Assembly: GCA_028277185.1 (NCBI GenBank)
Contig: JANQGQ010000001.1
Coordinates: forward strand, 1 to 64,000
Length of the DNA stretch: 64,000 nucleotides
Direction: 5' to 3'
Source of the DNA: Woeseiaceae bacterium
GTDB taxonomy: Bacteria; Pseudomonadota; Gammaproteobacteria; Steroidobacterales; Woeseiaceae
Shown one piece after another: positions 1 to 8,923 of the stretch. Numbering within the stretch: position 1 is the stretch's first letter; each line of letters begins with the position of its first letter. The position numbers were made by a program, and so were the translations under genes. The notes under the pieces were generated by a model. It was not told the DNA's origin, made no database searches, and saw nothing but the letters and a program-made list of their open reading frames with translations.

Positions 1-75
1 GGGAGCCATACAGCCTCTTCCCTTCCCCGGCGCTTTGAATCATCCCGATTCGCAGCAACTAAGAACATACAAGGG

Positions 76-195
76 AGCCATTCCGGCAGAGGGCACCCCG
101 CCGCCGGCCGCTGTATGAGCGTGCGCCAAAACCAGACGCTAAGAGACTCAACGCACAGAGAATGTAAAGCCGGGCTTCCGCGGAGCACTACCGGA
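76..195. repeat. 120-bp dispersed repeat, copy A
   Basis: This 120-base stretch matches 25495-25614 closely over its full length, including AGCCATTCCGGCAGAGGGCA at one end and GCCGGGCTTCCGCGGAGCA at the other, with scattered substitutions and small indels in the middle. It lies downstream of the djlA stop codon. Unlike copy B, it has no matching inverted arm beside it. I see no coding signal in 1-276 on either strand. It could be a decayed miniature element or a structured intergenic element; its function is unknown. Confidence 0.75.
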
Positions 196-276
196 CAAGG
201 AAGCCATCCTGACAGCAAAGCCGCAAACGCCAGGACAAAACCACCGCCAGGCAACGAACTGTTTTTACGACCGCTT

Positions 277-1071
277 CTAGCGGATCGTGCGACGGGTCTT
301 GAGCAGCTCGTAGGCACTGCGCACTTCACGGGTCCGCTTCTCGGCCTTTGCAAGCGCTTCCGCCCCGGGGTTGTCGCCGGCGATCTTGTCCGGATGATTC
401 CGGTTCATCAGACGTCGGTAGGCCCGCTTGATCTCGTCGTTGCTGGAATCGGGGGTGACGCCGAGGGCCCGGTACGCGGCGCCGACGCGGTCACGATCTG
501 CGTCCCCCGCGGGCGACTGCCGAAAACCCTTTTGGGCCCGCAGCATCGCTTCGAGCTGCGCGAGCTCGACCCGACCGATGTCGAGTTCGCCGCATATCTG
601 CCACACCAGTTTGCGTTCCGCGGCCCGCATGCGGGGCTTGGACAAACCGACCTCGAGCAGCAAACGCACGAATAGCTGCCGGTGATCGCCGCGCCTGAGC
701 GCCGACTTGCGGAGATTCCTGACGGTCTGAAGCAGGGGAAAAGCCGGTGCTTTGCCCTGTTCGAAGTTCGCGATCGCCCGCCTGACCGCGCCCGGTGCGA
801 GATTCAGCCGCTGCATCACAGTGCGCGCGGCACGAATCTCGTCCTCGGTAACGCGGCCGTCGACCTTGGCGAGATGGCCCATGCACTGAAACAGCGCCGC
901 GGTAAACGCTTCCGGAAGCTGGCCGGCACGCACGCCGGCATCGTCGAAATCACGAGAGTGCCGCGCGAAGCCGCGATCGAACTGGTGCCCCAGGATCAGG
1001 CCCAACAGTGCCAGCCACGGCTTGAGAGTCGCTGCGCCGAGCAGCGTGCCGATGACTTTGCCCCAGTACAC
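277..1071 (-). CDS. djlA: DnaJ-like membrane co-chaperone DjlA
   Basis: The 264-aa protein is the usual size for DjlA, a type III J-domain co-chaperone that is anchored in the inner membrane and stimulates DnaK. A hydrophobic N-terminal segment (about residues 5-28) is followed by a TerB-like helical domain (about 55-165) and a C-terminal J domain (about 195-262) with the HPD motif (NRNHPDK). The start MYWGKVIG is typical of the family. It is divergent from purC, with about 170 bases between the two starts. The TerB-like fold reappears in the gene at 62030-62500. Family assignment is firm; the client pathway cannot be read from the sequence. Confidence 0.93.
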   Translation of the reverse strand: MYWGKVIGTLLGAATLKPWLALLGLILGHQFDRGFARHSRDFDDAGVRAGQLPEAFTAALFQCMGHLAKVDGRVTEDEIRAARTVMQRLNLAPGAVRRAIANFEQGKAPAFPLLQTVRNLRKSALRRGDHRQLFVRLLLEVGLSKPRMRAAERKLVWQICGELDIGRVELAQLEAMLRAQKGFRQSPAGDADRDRVGAAYRALGVTPDSSNDEIKRAYRRLMNRNHPDKIAGDNPGAEALAKAEKRTREVRSAYELLKTRRTIR

Positions 1072-1241
1072 GTGGCCTCCAGCGAAAGCGACAGGCGTAT
1101 CCTAGGGCCTGTTAGCAATTGCTTCCACCGTCCTGCCGGATGCCGGTCTCGGCTAAGCTCGCGGTCGTGCGCAAAGCACCGCGCTTGCCACGCCAGACAC
1201 GACAGGCCAATATGCCGCGTTGTCCTGCCCGCGCCCGTACG

Positions 1242-2138
1242 ATGAATTCCGCCGACGCTCTGTTCGAATCCTCCGTGCCCGGACTGCCGCTGCTCGGCCG
1301 CGGCAAGGTGCGGGACATCTACGGCGTCGATGACGATCACCTGCTGATCGTGACGACGGACCGCCTGTCGGCCTACGACGTCATCCTGCCCGACCCGGTG
1401 CCCGGCAAGGGAGAGCTGCTCACCCGGATATCGCTGTACTGGTTTCGGAAGACGAGCGACATCATCGACAACCAGCTCACCGCGCTGAGCGTGGACGACG
1501 TCATCGATGACGCCGCGCTCGCCGAGCGCCTGCGCGGGCGATCCCTCGTCGTCAAACGCCTCAAGCCGCTGCCCGTCGAGGCCGTCGTCCGCGGCTACCT
1601 GATCGGCTCGGGATGGCGCGACTATCGGGAGACAGGCGCTGTCTGCGGGATCGATTTGCCCGAAGGTCTGAAACTGGCGGAGCGGCTTCCGGCACCGCTG
1701 TTCACGCCCGCAAGCAAAGCCGAGGCGGGCGCGCACGACGAGAACATCAGTTTCGCCGCCGTGGAGGACCTGATCGGCAGCCGGCTGGCTGAGAGAGTCC
1801 ACGACACGAGCGTCGAGATCTACCAGCGCGCCGTCGAGCACGCCGCCGACCGCGGCATCATCATCGCCGACACCAAGTTCGAATTCGGCCTCGACCGCGA
1901 AGGCCGTTTGCACCTGATCGACGAAGTGCTGACACCGGATTCTTCACGCTTCTGGCCGACCGGCAGCTATGCGGTGGGCAGCAGTCCGCCAAGCTTCGAC
2001 AAGCAGTTCGTTCGCGACTACCTGGATCGGCTCGAGTGGGACCATAAGCCGCCCGGTCCGCATTTACCGGCCGACGTCATCGAGCAAACGGCGGCGAAGT
2101 ACCGCGAAGCTTACCGGCGCCTCACGGCCCCGCTCTGA
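1242..2138 (+). CDS. purC: Phosphoribosylaminoimidazole-succinocarboxamide synthase
   Basis: The 298-aa protein is SAICAR synthase, which joins CAIR and aspartate using ATP in de novo purine synthesis. The frame is open further upstream, to 1119, but the conserved N-terminus ([13 protein letters not shown]) follows the ATG at 1242, so I chose that start. Family landmarks are [17 protein letters not shown] near the N-terminus, [10 protein letters not shown] in the middle and DTKFEFGLD toward the C-terminal half. This is the longer SAICAR synthase form, larger than the roughly 237-aa E. coli enzyme. The 3' end overlaps the convergent gene at 2122-2955 by 17 bases. purE and purK lie 5 kb downstream, so the pathway genes are dispersed. 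Confidence 0.95.
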   Translation: MNSADALFESSVPGLPLLGRGKVRDIYGVDDDHLLIVTTDRLSAYDVILPDPVPGKGELLTRISLYWFRKTSDIIDNQLTALSVDDVIDDAALAERLRGRSLVVKRLKPLPVEAVVRGYLIGSGWRDYRETGAVCGIDLPEGLKLAERLPAPLFTPASKAEAGAHDENISFAAVEDLIGSRLAERVHDTSVEIYQRAVEHAADRGIIIADTKFEFGLDREGRLHLIDEVLTPDSSRFWPTGSYAVGSSPPSFDKQFVRDYLDRLEWDHKPPGPHLPADVIEQTAAKYREAYRRLTAPL

Positions 2139-2955
2139 GCGCCGCACCCGCCTGCTGCCCGGCCCACGCCGCGAAGAGTTCGTGCATCTGCCGGACGCCC
2201 TCGGTCAGCGCGGCAGGCCCCGGCTGCAGGATGACGGCCGATTTGATCTCGTAGATTTCGCCGTCCCGCACGGCGGGGACAGCCTCCCACCCGGGTCGTT
2301 CGCAAACGCGCTCGGGGCGGAACTTCTTGCCGCACCAGGATCCGACGATGATGTCGGGCGCCCGGCGCGGTACCTCCAGCGGATCGGCGATGATCCGGTT
2401 CTTACCCAGCGACTCGGCAGCCAGTTCCGGAAACACGTCGTCGCCGCCGGCGATGCCGATGAGCTCCGACACCCAGCGTATGCCGCTGATCTGCGGATCG
2501 TCCCATTCCTCGAAGTAGACGCGCGGGCGCCGTTCGAAGCGCGCGGCCGCATCGCGGATCGCCGCTATGCCCGCCTCGAGCTCACTGGCATATGTGTCGC
2601 CGCGTTCCGCCGCGCCGACCAGCGCGCTGACGGTTCGGATCATTCGGAAGATTCCCGCGACCGATCGGTGATTGAACACATACACGTCGACGCCCTGGCG
2701 AATCAGCTCCGCCGCAATATCGGCCTGCAGATCGGAAAAACCGAGCACCAGGTCCGGCTCGAGCGCCAATATCCGGTCGATCTTCGCGCTGGTGAACGCG
2801 GACACGCGCGGCTTCTCCTTGCGCGCGCGCGGGGGCCGTACGGTGAATCCCGAAATGCCGACGATCCGGTCTTCCTCGCCGAGCGCATACAGCGTCTCGG
2901 TGGTCTCCTCCGTCAGGCATACGACGCGCTCCGCGTAGCCTCTCCTCGCTGACAT
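2122..2955 (-). CDS. Helical-backbone metal/corrinoid-binding protein, BtuF-like
   Basis: The 277-aa protein has the bilobal periplasmic-binding fold of the cobalamin/iron substrate-binding group: [17 protein letters not shown] at the start, then [37 protein letters not shown] and a C-terminal lobe with [12 protein letters not shown]. No signal peptide or lipobox is visible from either possible start (2985 or 2955). I prefer 2955 ([14 protein letters not shown]) because the family domain begins just after it. Cytoplasmic members without a signal are common as cobalamin-binding annotations. No ABC permease or ATPase is nearby, so transport cannot be assumed and the ligand is unknown. Confidence 0.75.
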   Translation of the reverse strand: MSARRGYAERVVCLTEETTETLYALGEEDRIVGISGFTVRPPRARKEKPRVSAFTSAKIDRILALEPDLVLGFSDLQADIAAELIRQGVDVYVFNHRSVAGIFRMIRTVSALVGAAERGDTYASELEAGIAAIRDAAARFERRPRVYFEEWDDPQISGIRWVSELIGIAGGDDVFPELAAESLGKNRIIADPLEVPRRAPDIIVGSWCGKKFRPERVCERPGWEAVPAVRDGEIYEIKSAVILQPGPAALTEGVRQMHELFAAWAGQQAGAALRAGP

Positions 2956-3034
2956 GTACAAGCCCTTGTGCCCTGCTGCCGCCATTGTCGGGGAAGCTGT
3001 GACCGAGATCCAGACGCGACCCGGAGTTCAACCT

Positions 3035-3040
3035 GTACAA
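3035..3040 (+). promoter_or_regulatory. Candidate -10 hexamer TACAAT close to a start codon
   Basis: TACAAT ends 7 bases before the ATG at 3048. A promoter here would start transcription at or within a base of the ATG, giving a leaderless message. No good -35 hexamer is seen at the expected distance and no Shine-Dalgarno sequence precedes the ATG, which agrees with leaderless translation but does not prove it. Confidence 0.3.
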
Positions 3041-3047
3041 TCGCGCC

Positions 3048-4370
3048 ATGGCCGTCGACGGAAAAACCCTGTCCCTGAGCATCGAGCAGCGCGTCGATCA
3101 TATCGTGTGGGGCGACGGGCTTGCGCGTCACGGTTTGGCAGGGCGAGTCGCCGCGACGGCTCTGCGCTATACCTTCGCCGTGCTGCGCGATCTCTTGTCC
3201 GGACAGCTCACGCTCAGGGCCATGAGCCTCGTCTATACGACGCTGCTGTCGATCGTGCCCCTGCTTGCGTTCAGCTTCTCGGTCCTCAAGGGCTTCAACG
3301 TCCACGAGCAGCTCAAGGAACAGATGTACGTGTTCCTGGAGCCCCTCGGGGCCAGAGGCGTCGAGATTACCGACGAGATCATGAAGCGCGTCGAAGACGT
3401 GAACGGCGGCGTGCTTGGCGGGATCGGGCTTGCCTTCTTCGTCTACACGGCAATCTCGATGGTTCAGAAAGTCGAGGAGGCGTTCAACTACGTGTGGAGC
3501 GTGTCGCAGCCGCGCAGTTTTGCGCGCCGCTTTTCCGAGTACACGGTCGTGCTTCTCGTCGGGCCTCTCGCCATCGTCGTAGCCCTCGGCATGATCGCGC
3601 CGATCGAACGCGAGCTCTCCGAGTTCGAGACGGTCCGCTTCGCGATCGAGGAAACCAGCAAGATCATGCCCTACCTGATCGTCTCCTCGGTCTTCGCGTT
3701 CCTCTATGTCTTCATGCCAAACACGCGGGTCACCCTTCGCGCGGCCGCCATCGGCGGCCTGGCCGGCGGCTTCCTGTGGGCCAGCGTGGGCGTCTTCTTC
3801 ACGCAGTTCATCGCCAACTCGGCCAACCAGCAGGCGATCTATGCCGGCTTCGCCGTGGCGATCGCGGCGCTGATCTGGCTCTACCTGAACTGGATCGTGC
3901 TCCTGATCGGTGCGCAGGTCGCCTACTACGTACAGAACCCTGCCTACCTGCGTATCGGGCGCCGGGAGCCGCGTCTGTCGAACGCCATCCGCGAGCGGCT
4001 GGCGCTCAATCTCATGCTGCTGATCGGGCGCGCGTTCCGCAAGGGCGATGAGGCCGAAACGATCCGAAGTCTCGCGGGCAGTCTCCGAATGCCCTCGGTT
4101 ACGCTGGCACCGATACTCTCGGGGCTCGAGCAAGCCCGGCTCCTGTCGGTCACCGATGCGGGTCACTACGTGCCTGGACGAGACATAAACCGGATTCAAC
4201 TGACCGACATCCTCGCCGTCGTCCGGCGCGCGGGCGAGACCGGCTCGCTCGAGGAGCCAAGCTGGTCGCCGGGGATCGCCGACCTCGGCGAATCGCTGGA
4301 CGTTGCCGTGACCGAAACCGTCAAAGATCGCACTCTGGCGGACCTTCTCGATCAGCTGGATACGGCCTGA
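3048..4370 (+). CDS. YihY/BrkB family inner membrane protein with C-terminal extension
   Basis: The 440-aa protein belongs to the YihY (formerly RNase BN-like) family of polytopic inner membrane proteins. About residues 40-300 form the membrane domain, including MSLVYTTLLSIVPLLAFSFS, LGGIGLAFFVYTAISMVQKV and ALIWLYLNWIVLLIGAQVAYY, all characteristic. After residue 310 comes a soluble region of about 130 residues that looks like a winged-helix domain (SLAGSLRMPSVTLAPILSGL, VPGRDINRIQLTDILAVVRR), seen in a subset of the family. The biochemical role of the family is not established. It is the first gene after the divergent BtuF-like gene and lacks a visible ribosome binding site. Confidence 0.88.
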   Translation: MAVDGKTLSLSIEQRVDHIVWGDGLARHGLAGRVAATALRYTFAVLRDLLSGQLTLRAMSLVYTTLLSIVPLLAFSFSVLKGFNVHEQLKEQMYVFLEPLGARGVEITDEIMKRVEDVNGGVLGGIGLAFFVYTAISMVQKVEEAFNYVWSVSQPRSFARRFSEYTVVLLVGPLAIVVALGMIAPIERELSEFETVRFAIEETSKIMPYLIVSSVFAFLYVFMPNTRVTLRAAAIGGLAGGFLWASVGVFFTQFIANSANQQAIYAGFAVAIAALIWLYLNWIVLLIGAQVAYYVQNPAYLRIGRREPRLSNAIRERLALNLMLLIGRAFRKGDEAETIRSLAGSLRMPSVTLAPILSGLEQARLLSVTDAGHYVPGRDINRIQLTDILAVVRRAGETGSLEEPSWSPGIADLGESLDVAVTETVKDRTLADLLDQLDTA

Positions 4371-4444
4371 GTTCCCGGCATCTCCGCGCGCGCGGGAATG
4401 TGAGATACTACGATCTGTTCGAACGTTCCGACGCCATTTTTCGA

Positions 4445-4473
4445 TTGACCCGCATCGGCACGGTCCGTATAAA
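4445..4473 (+). promoter_or_regulatory. Sigma-70-like promoter
   Basis: TTGACC (4445-4450) and TATAAA (4468-4473) are separated by exactly 17 bases, a near-consensus promoter. It points at the secreted protein gene starting at 4507, which has AAGGA 8 bases before its ATG. The terminator at 5204-5230 closes this as a one-gene unit. Confidence 0.75.
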
Positions 4474-4506
4474 GCCGCTTCCCCCAATGATCGAAGGAAT
4501 ACCGTC

Positions 4507-5121
4507 ATGATGCCAGCGATCCAATCGTCGTCATTTTTCTCCAATGCTCAGCGTGCCGTAAAATCGCACCTGGCTGCTCCCGCCGTAATGGCCGCCGCAC
4601 TTCTGTGTGCTCCCGCGCTACACGCCGATGAGTTCGCGGATCACTTCGGCTTCCTTCCGGAAGGTCCGACCATCACCAGTGAAGACGTCAAGAAAGCGCA
4701 GAAAGCGTGGGGTGAAGCCGTCGTCACGATCGGCAAGAGCGGCAATCGCGCCCCCGCCGTCGCCGAGGAAATAGCCCGTTCGGCCTACGCCTTCGATCTC
4801 GGCCCGATCCAGTTCAAGCCGACGCTTGCCGCCGAGAAGCCGTTCCGCCCTGACCTCGAGGGCACGCTCAGCTACTTCGTGTCGGGCAACAACAAGTACA
4901 AGGAAGACAGCGGTTTCGCACTGCGGCCCTGGTCCAACGTACGTTTCGACAACCACACCGTGAAGATCCAGGGCAACATCGCGATTGCGATGGGGCACTA
5001 CTACTTCACCGGTCCGGACGGTTCGGAAACGAAGGTCGAGTACACGAAGGGTTACGTGAAGACGCCCGACAATCGCGTCCTGATCTTCCTCCAGGACTCG
5101 TCGCTTCCCTACTCACCGTAA
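4507..5121 (+). CDS. Secreted conserved protein, probable NTF2/SnoaL-like fold
   Basis: The 204-aa precursor has a Sec signal: a basic/hydrophobic region about residues 15-40 ending in CAPALHADE, with likely cleavage after ALHA. The mature part has a helical start (ITSEDVKKAQKAWGEAVVTIG, AVAEEIARSAYAFD) followed by beta-rich sequence (GTLSYFVSGN, ALRPWSNVRFDNHTVKIQGNIAIAMGHYYF, VEYTKGYVKTPDNRVLIFLQDSSLPY). This order resembles SnoaL-like proteins of marine bacteria, where a loss-of-activity pocket protein is common. Such proteins are sometimes misnamed phosphoribosyl-AMP cyclohydrolase; nothing here supports that activity, and a real HisI lies at 25673. It has its own strong promoter and terminator, suggesting high independent expression. 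Function unknown. Confidence 0.8.
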   Translation: MMPAIQSSSFFSNAQRAVKSHLAAPAVMAAALLCAPALHADEFADHFGFLPEGPTITSEDVKKAQKAWGEAVVTIGKSGNRAPAVAEEIARSAYAFDLGPIQFKPTLAAEKPFRPDLEGTLSYFVSGNNKYKEDSGFALRPWSNVRFDNHTVKIQGNIAIAMGHYYFTGPDGSETKVEYTKGYVKTPDNRVLIFLQDSSLPYSP

Positions 5122-5203
5122 GGAATCTGTCGCAATCGTCTTAGCCGCCTGACCGATTCGTCAGACTGGCGACGGACGAAGCTCGGCAACAGGAAGCACG
5201 AAG

Positions 5204-5230
5204 ACGCCCCGCAAATCGCGGGGCGTTTTT
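5204..5230 (+). terminator. Rho-independent terminator
   Basis: ACGCCCCGC (5204-5212) pairs perfectly with GCGGGGCGT (5218-5226) around a 5-base loop and is followed directly by a T run. It lies about 80 bases after the stop codon of the secreted protein gene. Confidence 0.9.
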
Positions 5231-5235
5231 CGTTT

Positions 5236-5341
5236 CAGGGGTCAACGCCGAAAACCCCAGTCCGTTCAGGCCCCAGCTATCGTCATCGCAGGGTTCAGAG
5301 CCGAAAACCCCGGTCCGTTCAGGCCCCGGCTATCGTCATCT
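5236..5341. repeat. 53-bp tandem duplication of the pmbA 3' end
   Basis: Two head-to-tail units (5236-5288 and 5289-5341) share a 41-base core (5247-5287 and 5300-5340) with only two differences. The second unit contains the last codons and stop of pmbA; the first repeats the same codons, including an in-frame TGA, downstream of the gene. It is a local slippage or unequal-crossing-over duplication and probably has no effect on the protein. Confidence 0.85.
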
Positions 5342-6659
5342 CGCCTACGAGCAGCGAGCCGCAGCGGATGCCGCCGCGCTCATCCCGGTCGTCGCCGATC
5401 CGCTCTACACGGGAATAGAGGTCCCGCAGGTTCCCGGCGATCGTGATCTCGTGGACCGGCTGACGGATTTCCCCGTTTTCGACCCAGTGGCCGACGGCGC
5501 CGCGCGAATAGTCGCCGGTAACGGTGTTTACGCCATGCCCGATGAGTTCCTCGACGAGCAGACCGGTACCCATCTCGCGCAACAGCTCTTCCAGACCGCC
5601 CGCGTTGGCCGACACGACCAGGTTCTGCGGTCCGCCGGCGCTCCCTGTCGTCTTCAGATTCAGGCGCCGCGCCGCGTAGCTCGACAGAAAGTAGTCCTCG
5701 ACGATGCCGTTTTTCACGATATCGCGATCCCAGGTGCCGACGCCTTCGTCGTCGTACGGCGCACTGGCCATGCCGCGCGGGATCAGCGGCCGCTCGGCGA
5801 TTTCGACGAATTCCGGAAACAGCCGTTCGCCGCGCGCACTCAGAAGAAACGAGGCCTTGCGGTACTGAGCGCCGCCCATCAGTGCACTGATCGCGTGACC
5901 GACGAAACCGCGTGCAAGCTCGGGCACGAACAGCACCGGGGCGTTTCTGGTCGCAAGCTTCCCGGCCCCGAGGCGCGCCAGGGTACGGCGAGCCGCCTCG
6001 CGGCCCACTGCTTCCGCGGGCTCGAGTTCGTCGGCGGAGCGAGCCGCCGTGTAATGGTAGTCGCGTTCCATCGTGCCGTCCTGCCCGGCCAACAGGACGC
6101 AGGTAATGCTGTGGCTGGTCTTCGCGTACTCGCCGTAGAAGCCGTGTGAATTGCCGTAAGCCTGAATACCCCGGCTGCTCGCGACCGTCGCGCCTTCCGA
6201 GTTGTCGATGCGGGTATCGCTGTCGAGACCGGCCGCCTCGCAGGCCACGGCCAGCTCTATTGCGGTCGTAGCGTCCAGGTGCCAGGGATGATCCAGATCG
6301 AGATCGACCGGGTCCGCCGCCATCAGCGCCGCATCAGCAAGTCCGCCGCACGCATCGGCCGCCGTGTACTTCGCAAACGATGCCGCTTTCCTGACCGCTT
6401 CCCGAACGGCGTCCGGATCCAGCTCCGACGTACTGGCGCTCCCCTTGCAGTGCTCGCGATAGACCGTGATCCCGATGCCACGATCGTCCGTGTACTCGAG
6501 GTTCTCGACATCGCCGAGCCGCGCCGTCACCGAAAGGCCCGTATCGACGCTGGCGGCAACTTCCGCCTCGTCGACGCCGAGACGCCGCGCCTCGTCGAGA
6601 GCGGTCTCTATGACGGTTTGTAGATTCGGGCTTGGGTTTTGACGGTCTGTATCGTTCAC
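5319..6659 (-). CDS. pmbA: Metalloprotease subunit TldE (PmbA)
   Basis: From the GTG at 6659 the protein is 446 aa, close to the 450-aa E. coli PmbA. The frame is open upstream to 6884, but that part overlaps yjgA in antisense and is unlike the family. TldE pairs with TldD, which carries the zinc site, to form a peptidase that trims unfolded peptides and matures peptide natural products. Family features include the N-terminal NLEYTDDRGIGITVY, VLFVPELARGFVGHAISALM and SSYAARRLNLKTTGSAGGPQNLVV. The tldD gene is at 10782-12251. pmbA is divergent from yjgA, the usual arrangement in gammaproteobacteria. Confidence 0.93.
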   Translation of the reverse strand: MNDTDRQNPSPNLQTVIETALDEARRLGVDEAEVAASVDTGLSVTARLGDVENLEYTDDRGIGITVYREHCKGSASTSELDPDAVREAVRKAASFAKYTAADACGGLADAALMAADPVDLDLDHPWHLDATTAIELAVACEAAGLDSDTRIDNSEGATVASSRGIQAYGNSHGFYGEYAKTSHSITCVLLAGQDGTMERDYHYTAARSADELEPAEAVGREAARRTLARLGAGKLATRNAPVLFVPELARGFVGHAISALMGGAQYRKASFLLSARGERLFPEFVEIAERPLIPRGMASAPYDDEGVGTWDRDIVKNGIVEDYFLSSYAARRLNLKTTGSAGGPQNLVVSANAGGLEELLREMGTGLLVEELIGHGVNTVTGDYSRGAVGHWVENGEIRQPVHEITIAGNLRDLYSRVERIGDDRDERGGIRCGSLLVGEMTIAGA

Positions 6660-6736
6660 TGCGATGCCGGTTTCTGGGGCCGGAAACGGCCACGTGGTAG
6701 ACTCCGCAGCCTTTGGCGGGACCCGTAGCTTAGCCG

Positions 6737-7249
6737 TTGAACGAAGCGAAACCCAGCAAAAGCGCATCGAAACGTGCCGAGAAATCGCTGAAGGCACTGG
6801 GCGAGGCGCTAATCGAACTCGCGCCCGCGGAACGGGACCGCCTGCCGCTCGACGAGGGACTGCGTGACGCAATCGAAACGGCAAGCGGCATTCGCGCCCA
6901 TGGGGCGCTGCGCCGGCAGCGGCAACTCATCGGTAAACTCCTCCGTGCCGCCGACGTAGACTCGATTCGCCGCGCGCTGGCTAACGTGACGCGGGACAGC
7001 GTCGGGGAGAAGCGCCGCTTCCGGACCGCCGAGCGCTGGCGCGACCGCCTGCTCGCCGAAGGCCAGAGGGCGCTCGATGAATGCGTCGCGGCCACCGGGG
7101 CAGACGGCGAAGCGCTCGAGCGAACGCTGGAACAGATCGCCCACGCAAGCAACGAGAAATCGGAGAAGACCGCGAGACGCACGCTGTTTCGCCTCGTTCA
7201 CGAAGCGCTTGAGCGTAGCGTCAGACAATCGGAAGGAACGCAAGGATGA
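6737..7249 (+). CDS. darP: YjgA/DarP 50S ribosome biogenesis factor
   Basis: The 170-aa protein is a DUF615 protein: [49 protein letters not shown] and [10 protein letters not shown] are all family blocks. DarP associates with late 50S precursors in E. coli. The start is TTG at 6737, 78 bases from the divergent pmbA start; no better ATG exists upstream in frame. The stop codon overlaps the purE start (ATG at 7246) by 4 bases, so it is translationally linked to purE-purK. Confidence 0.9.
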   Translation: MNEAKPSKSASKRAEKSLKALGEALIELAPAERDRLPLDEGLRDAIETASGIRAHGALRRQRQLIGKLLRAADVDSIRRALANVTRDSVGEKRRFRTAERWRDRLLAEGQRALDECVAATGADGEALERTLEQIAHASNEKSEKTARRTLFRLVHEALERSVRQSEGTQG

Positions 7250-7734
7250 CAACCCGCATTGGAATCATCATGGGCTCGCAGTCGGATTGGGAGACCATGC
7301 GACATGCCAGCGAAACGCTCGACGACCTCGGCATCGGGCACGAGCTGCGGGTGGTGTCGGCGCACCGGACACCCGATCTTCTGTTCGAGTACGCCGAGAC
7401 GGCCGTATCGAGGGGCCTCGCCGTCATCATCGCAGGCGCGGGCGGCGCGGCACACCTGCCCGGAATGACCGCGGCCAAGACCCGCGTTCCGGTACTCGGC
7501 GTGCCGGTCGAGTCGAAAGCGCTTCGCGGCCAGGACTCCCTGTTGTCCATCGTGCAGATGCCCAAGGGAATTCCGGTAGGCACACTGGCGATCGGTACGG
7601 CGGGTGCTATCAATGCCGCTCTGCTCGCGGCCGCCATTCTTGCGAACGACGATCCGGCGGTTGCGGCCGCACTCGACCGCTACCGCGAGGAACAGACGGC
7701 CCGCGTACTCGCAAATCCCCGCCCCGATGCCTGA
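7246..7734 (+). CDS. purE: N5-carboxyaminoimidazole ribonucleotide mutase
   Basis: The 162-aa protein is class I PurE, converting N5-CAIR to CAIR. The conserved start [15 protein letters not shown], the catalytic region VVSAHRTPD, the glycine-rich [12 protein letters not shown] and the GVPVESKAL loop are all present. GGAAGGAACGCAAGG precedes the ATG. It overlaps darP upstream by 4 bases and purK downstream by 8 bases, forming a three-gene unit. Confidence 0.97.
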   Translation: MTTRIGIIMGSQSDWETMRHASETLDDLGIGHELRVVSAHRTPDLLFEYAETAVSRGLAVIIAGAGGAAHLPGMTAAKTRVPVLGVPVESKALRGQDSLLSIVQMPKGIPVGTLAIGTAGAINAALLAAAILANDDPAVAAALDRYREEQTARVLANPRPDA

Positions 7735-8851
7735 CAAGCTCCGCGTCGGCGTTATCGGCGGCGGACAGCTGGGACAGATGCTCGGCTTCGCCGGACGCAC
7801 GCTCGGCATCGAGTGCGAGTATCTCGATCCTTCGGCCGAGCCGCCCGCCGCCGCGGCCGGCCGCGTGGTCCGCGCAAGCTTCGACGACGACGCGTCGATC
7901 CTCTCACTGGCCAGCCGTGTCGACGTGCTGACCTATGAGTTCGAAAACCTGTCCGTCGAGGCGCTCGAACCCGCCCTCGGGATGTGCCCGGTTTTCCCTC
8001 CACTCGCTGCGCTGGCGGCAGCGCAGGACCGGCTCGCCGAGAAACACCTGTTCGAGAAGCTCAAGATTCCCCTGCCCCGGTGGCACGCGGTGTCGGAACG
8101 GTCCGACCTCAGCGCTGCCGCCGAAGTACTCGGGCTGCCTTTCGTCCTCAAGACGCGTCGCTTCGGTTATGACGGTAAAGGACAGTTCGTCCTGCGCACA
8201 GACGACGATCTCGACGCGGCGTGGCGCACTCTCGGCGACGCACCGCTGGTCGCCGAGCAATGGGTGACGTTCGACCGCGAAGTCTCCGCGATCGGCGCTC
8301 GCGGCACCGACGGCATGACGGTGTGCTATCCGTTGACCGAGAATCTGCACGCCGACGGCATCCTGCGCTACTCGCGCGCGCCCGTGAGCGGCAAACGGCT
8401 CGAGACCGCCGCTCACGACTACCTGTCGCGCCTGCTCGACAGCCTCGACTACGTCGGTGTGCTTGCGCTCGAGCTCTTCGCGGTCGGCGACGCGCTGCTG
8501 GCCAACGAGTTCGCACCGCGCGTACACAACTCCGGTCACTGGACGATCGAGGGCGCCGATCCGAGCCAGTTCGCCAACCACCTGCTCGCGATCACCGGCC
8601 AGCCACCGCGTGAACCCGCGCTCTGCGGTCATGCCGGCATGCTGAATCTCATCGGCGGGATTCCGGCGGCAGCACGCGCCCCTGACCTTGCCCATGCTAC
8701 GCTGCACGATTACGGAAAATCGCCGCGTCCGGGCCGCAAGCTCGGTCACATCACGCTGCTTGCAGAGGACGCGGCCTCCCGCGACCGGGCGCTGGCCGAA
8801 CTCGGCAATACTGTGACGGGGTTGGCACCGGACTTCGGAACCAGAGAATAG
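7727..8851 (+). CDS. purK: N5-carboxyaminoimidazole ribonucleotide synthase
   Basis: The 374-aa protein is the ATP-grasp enzyme PurK, which carboxylates AIR with bicarbonate and ATP and feeds PurE. The start at 7727 ([20 protein letters not shown]) was chosen over the longer open frame because the Rossmann-like GGGQLGQM motif follows at once. [13 protein letters not shown] and [17 protein letters not shown] are family signatures for nucleotide and substrate binding. It overlaps the purE stop by 8 bases, as is common for this pair. Confidence 0.97.
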   Translation: MPDKLRVGVIGGGQLGQMLGFAGRTLGIECEYLDPSAEPPAAAAGRVVRASFDDDASILSLASRVDVLTYEFENLSVEALEPALGMCPVFPPLAALAAAQDRLAEKHLFEKLKIPLPRWHAVSERSDLSAAAEVLGLPFVLKTRRFGYDGKGQFVLRTDDDLDAAWRTLGDAPLVAEQWVTFDREVSAIGARGTDGMTVCYPLTENLHADGILRYSRAPVSGKRLETAAHDYLSRLLDSLDYVGVLALELFAVGDALLANEFAPRVHNSGHWTIEGADPSQFANHLLAITGQPPREPALCGHAGMLNLIGGIPAAARAPDLAHATLHDYGKSPRPGRKLGHITLLAEDAASRDRALAELGNTVTGLAPDFGTRE

Positions 8852-8923
8852 CGGGCACGCCGCGAAAGCGGGTAAACTGGTCGTTGGGCCTCAATAAGAC
8901 CCGGGGCATCACTCCGACACTCC

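Noticed and set aside
2913-4544. 543-codon frame antisense to the YihY-type gene
   Set aside because: Out-of-frame composition; the plus-strand gene has clear membrane helices and family motifs.
4507-5121. Phosphoribosyl-AMP cyclohydrolase
   Set aside because: Similar secreted proteins sometimes carry this name, but it has a signal peptide and none of the HisI motifs; the true HisI is at 25673-26182.
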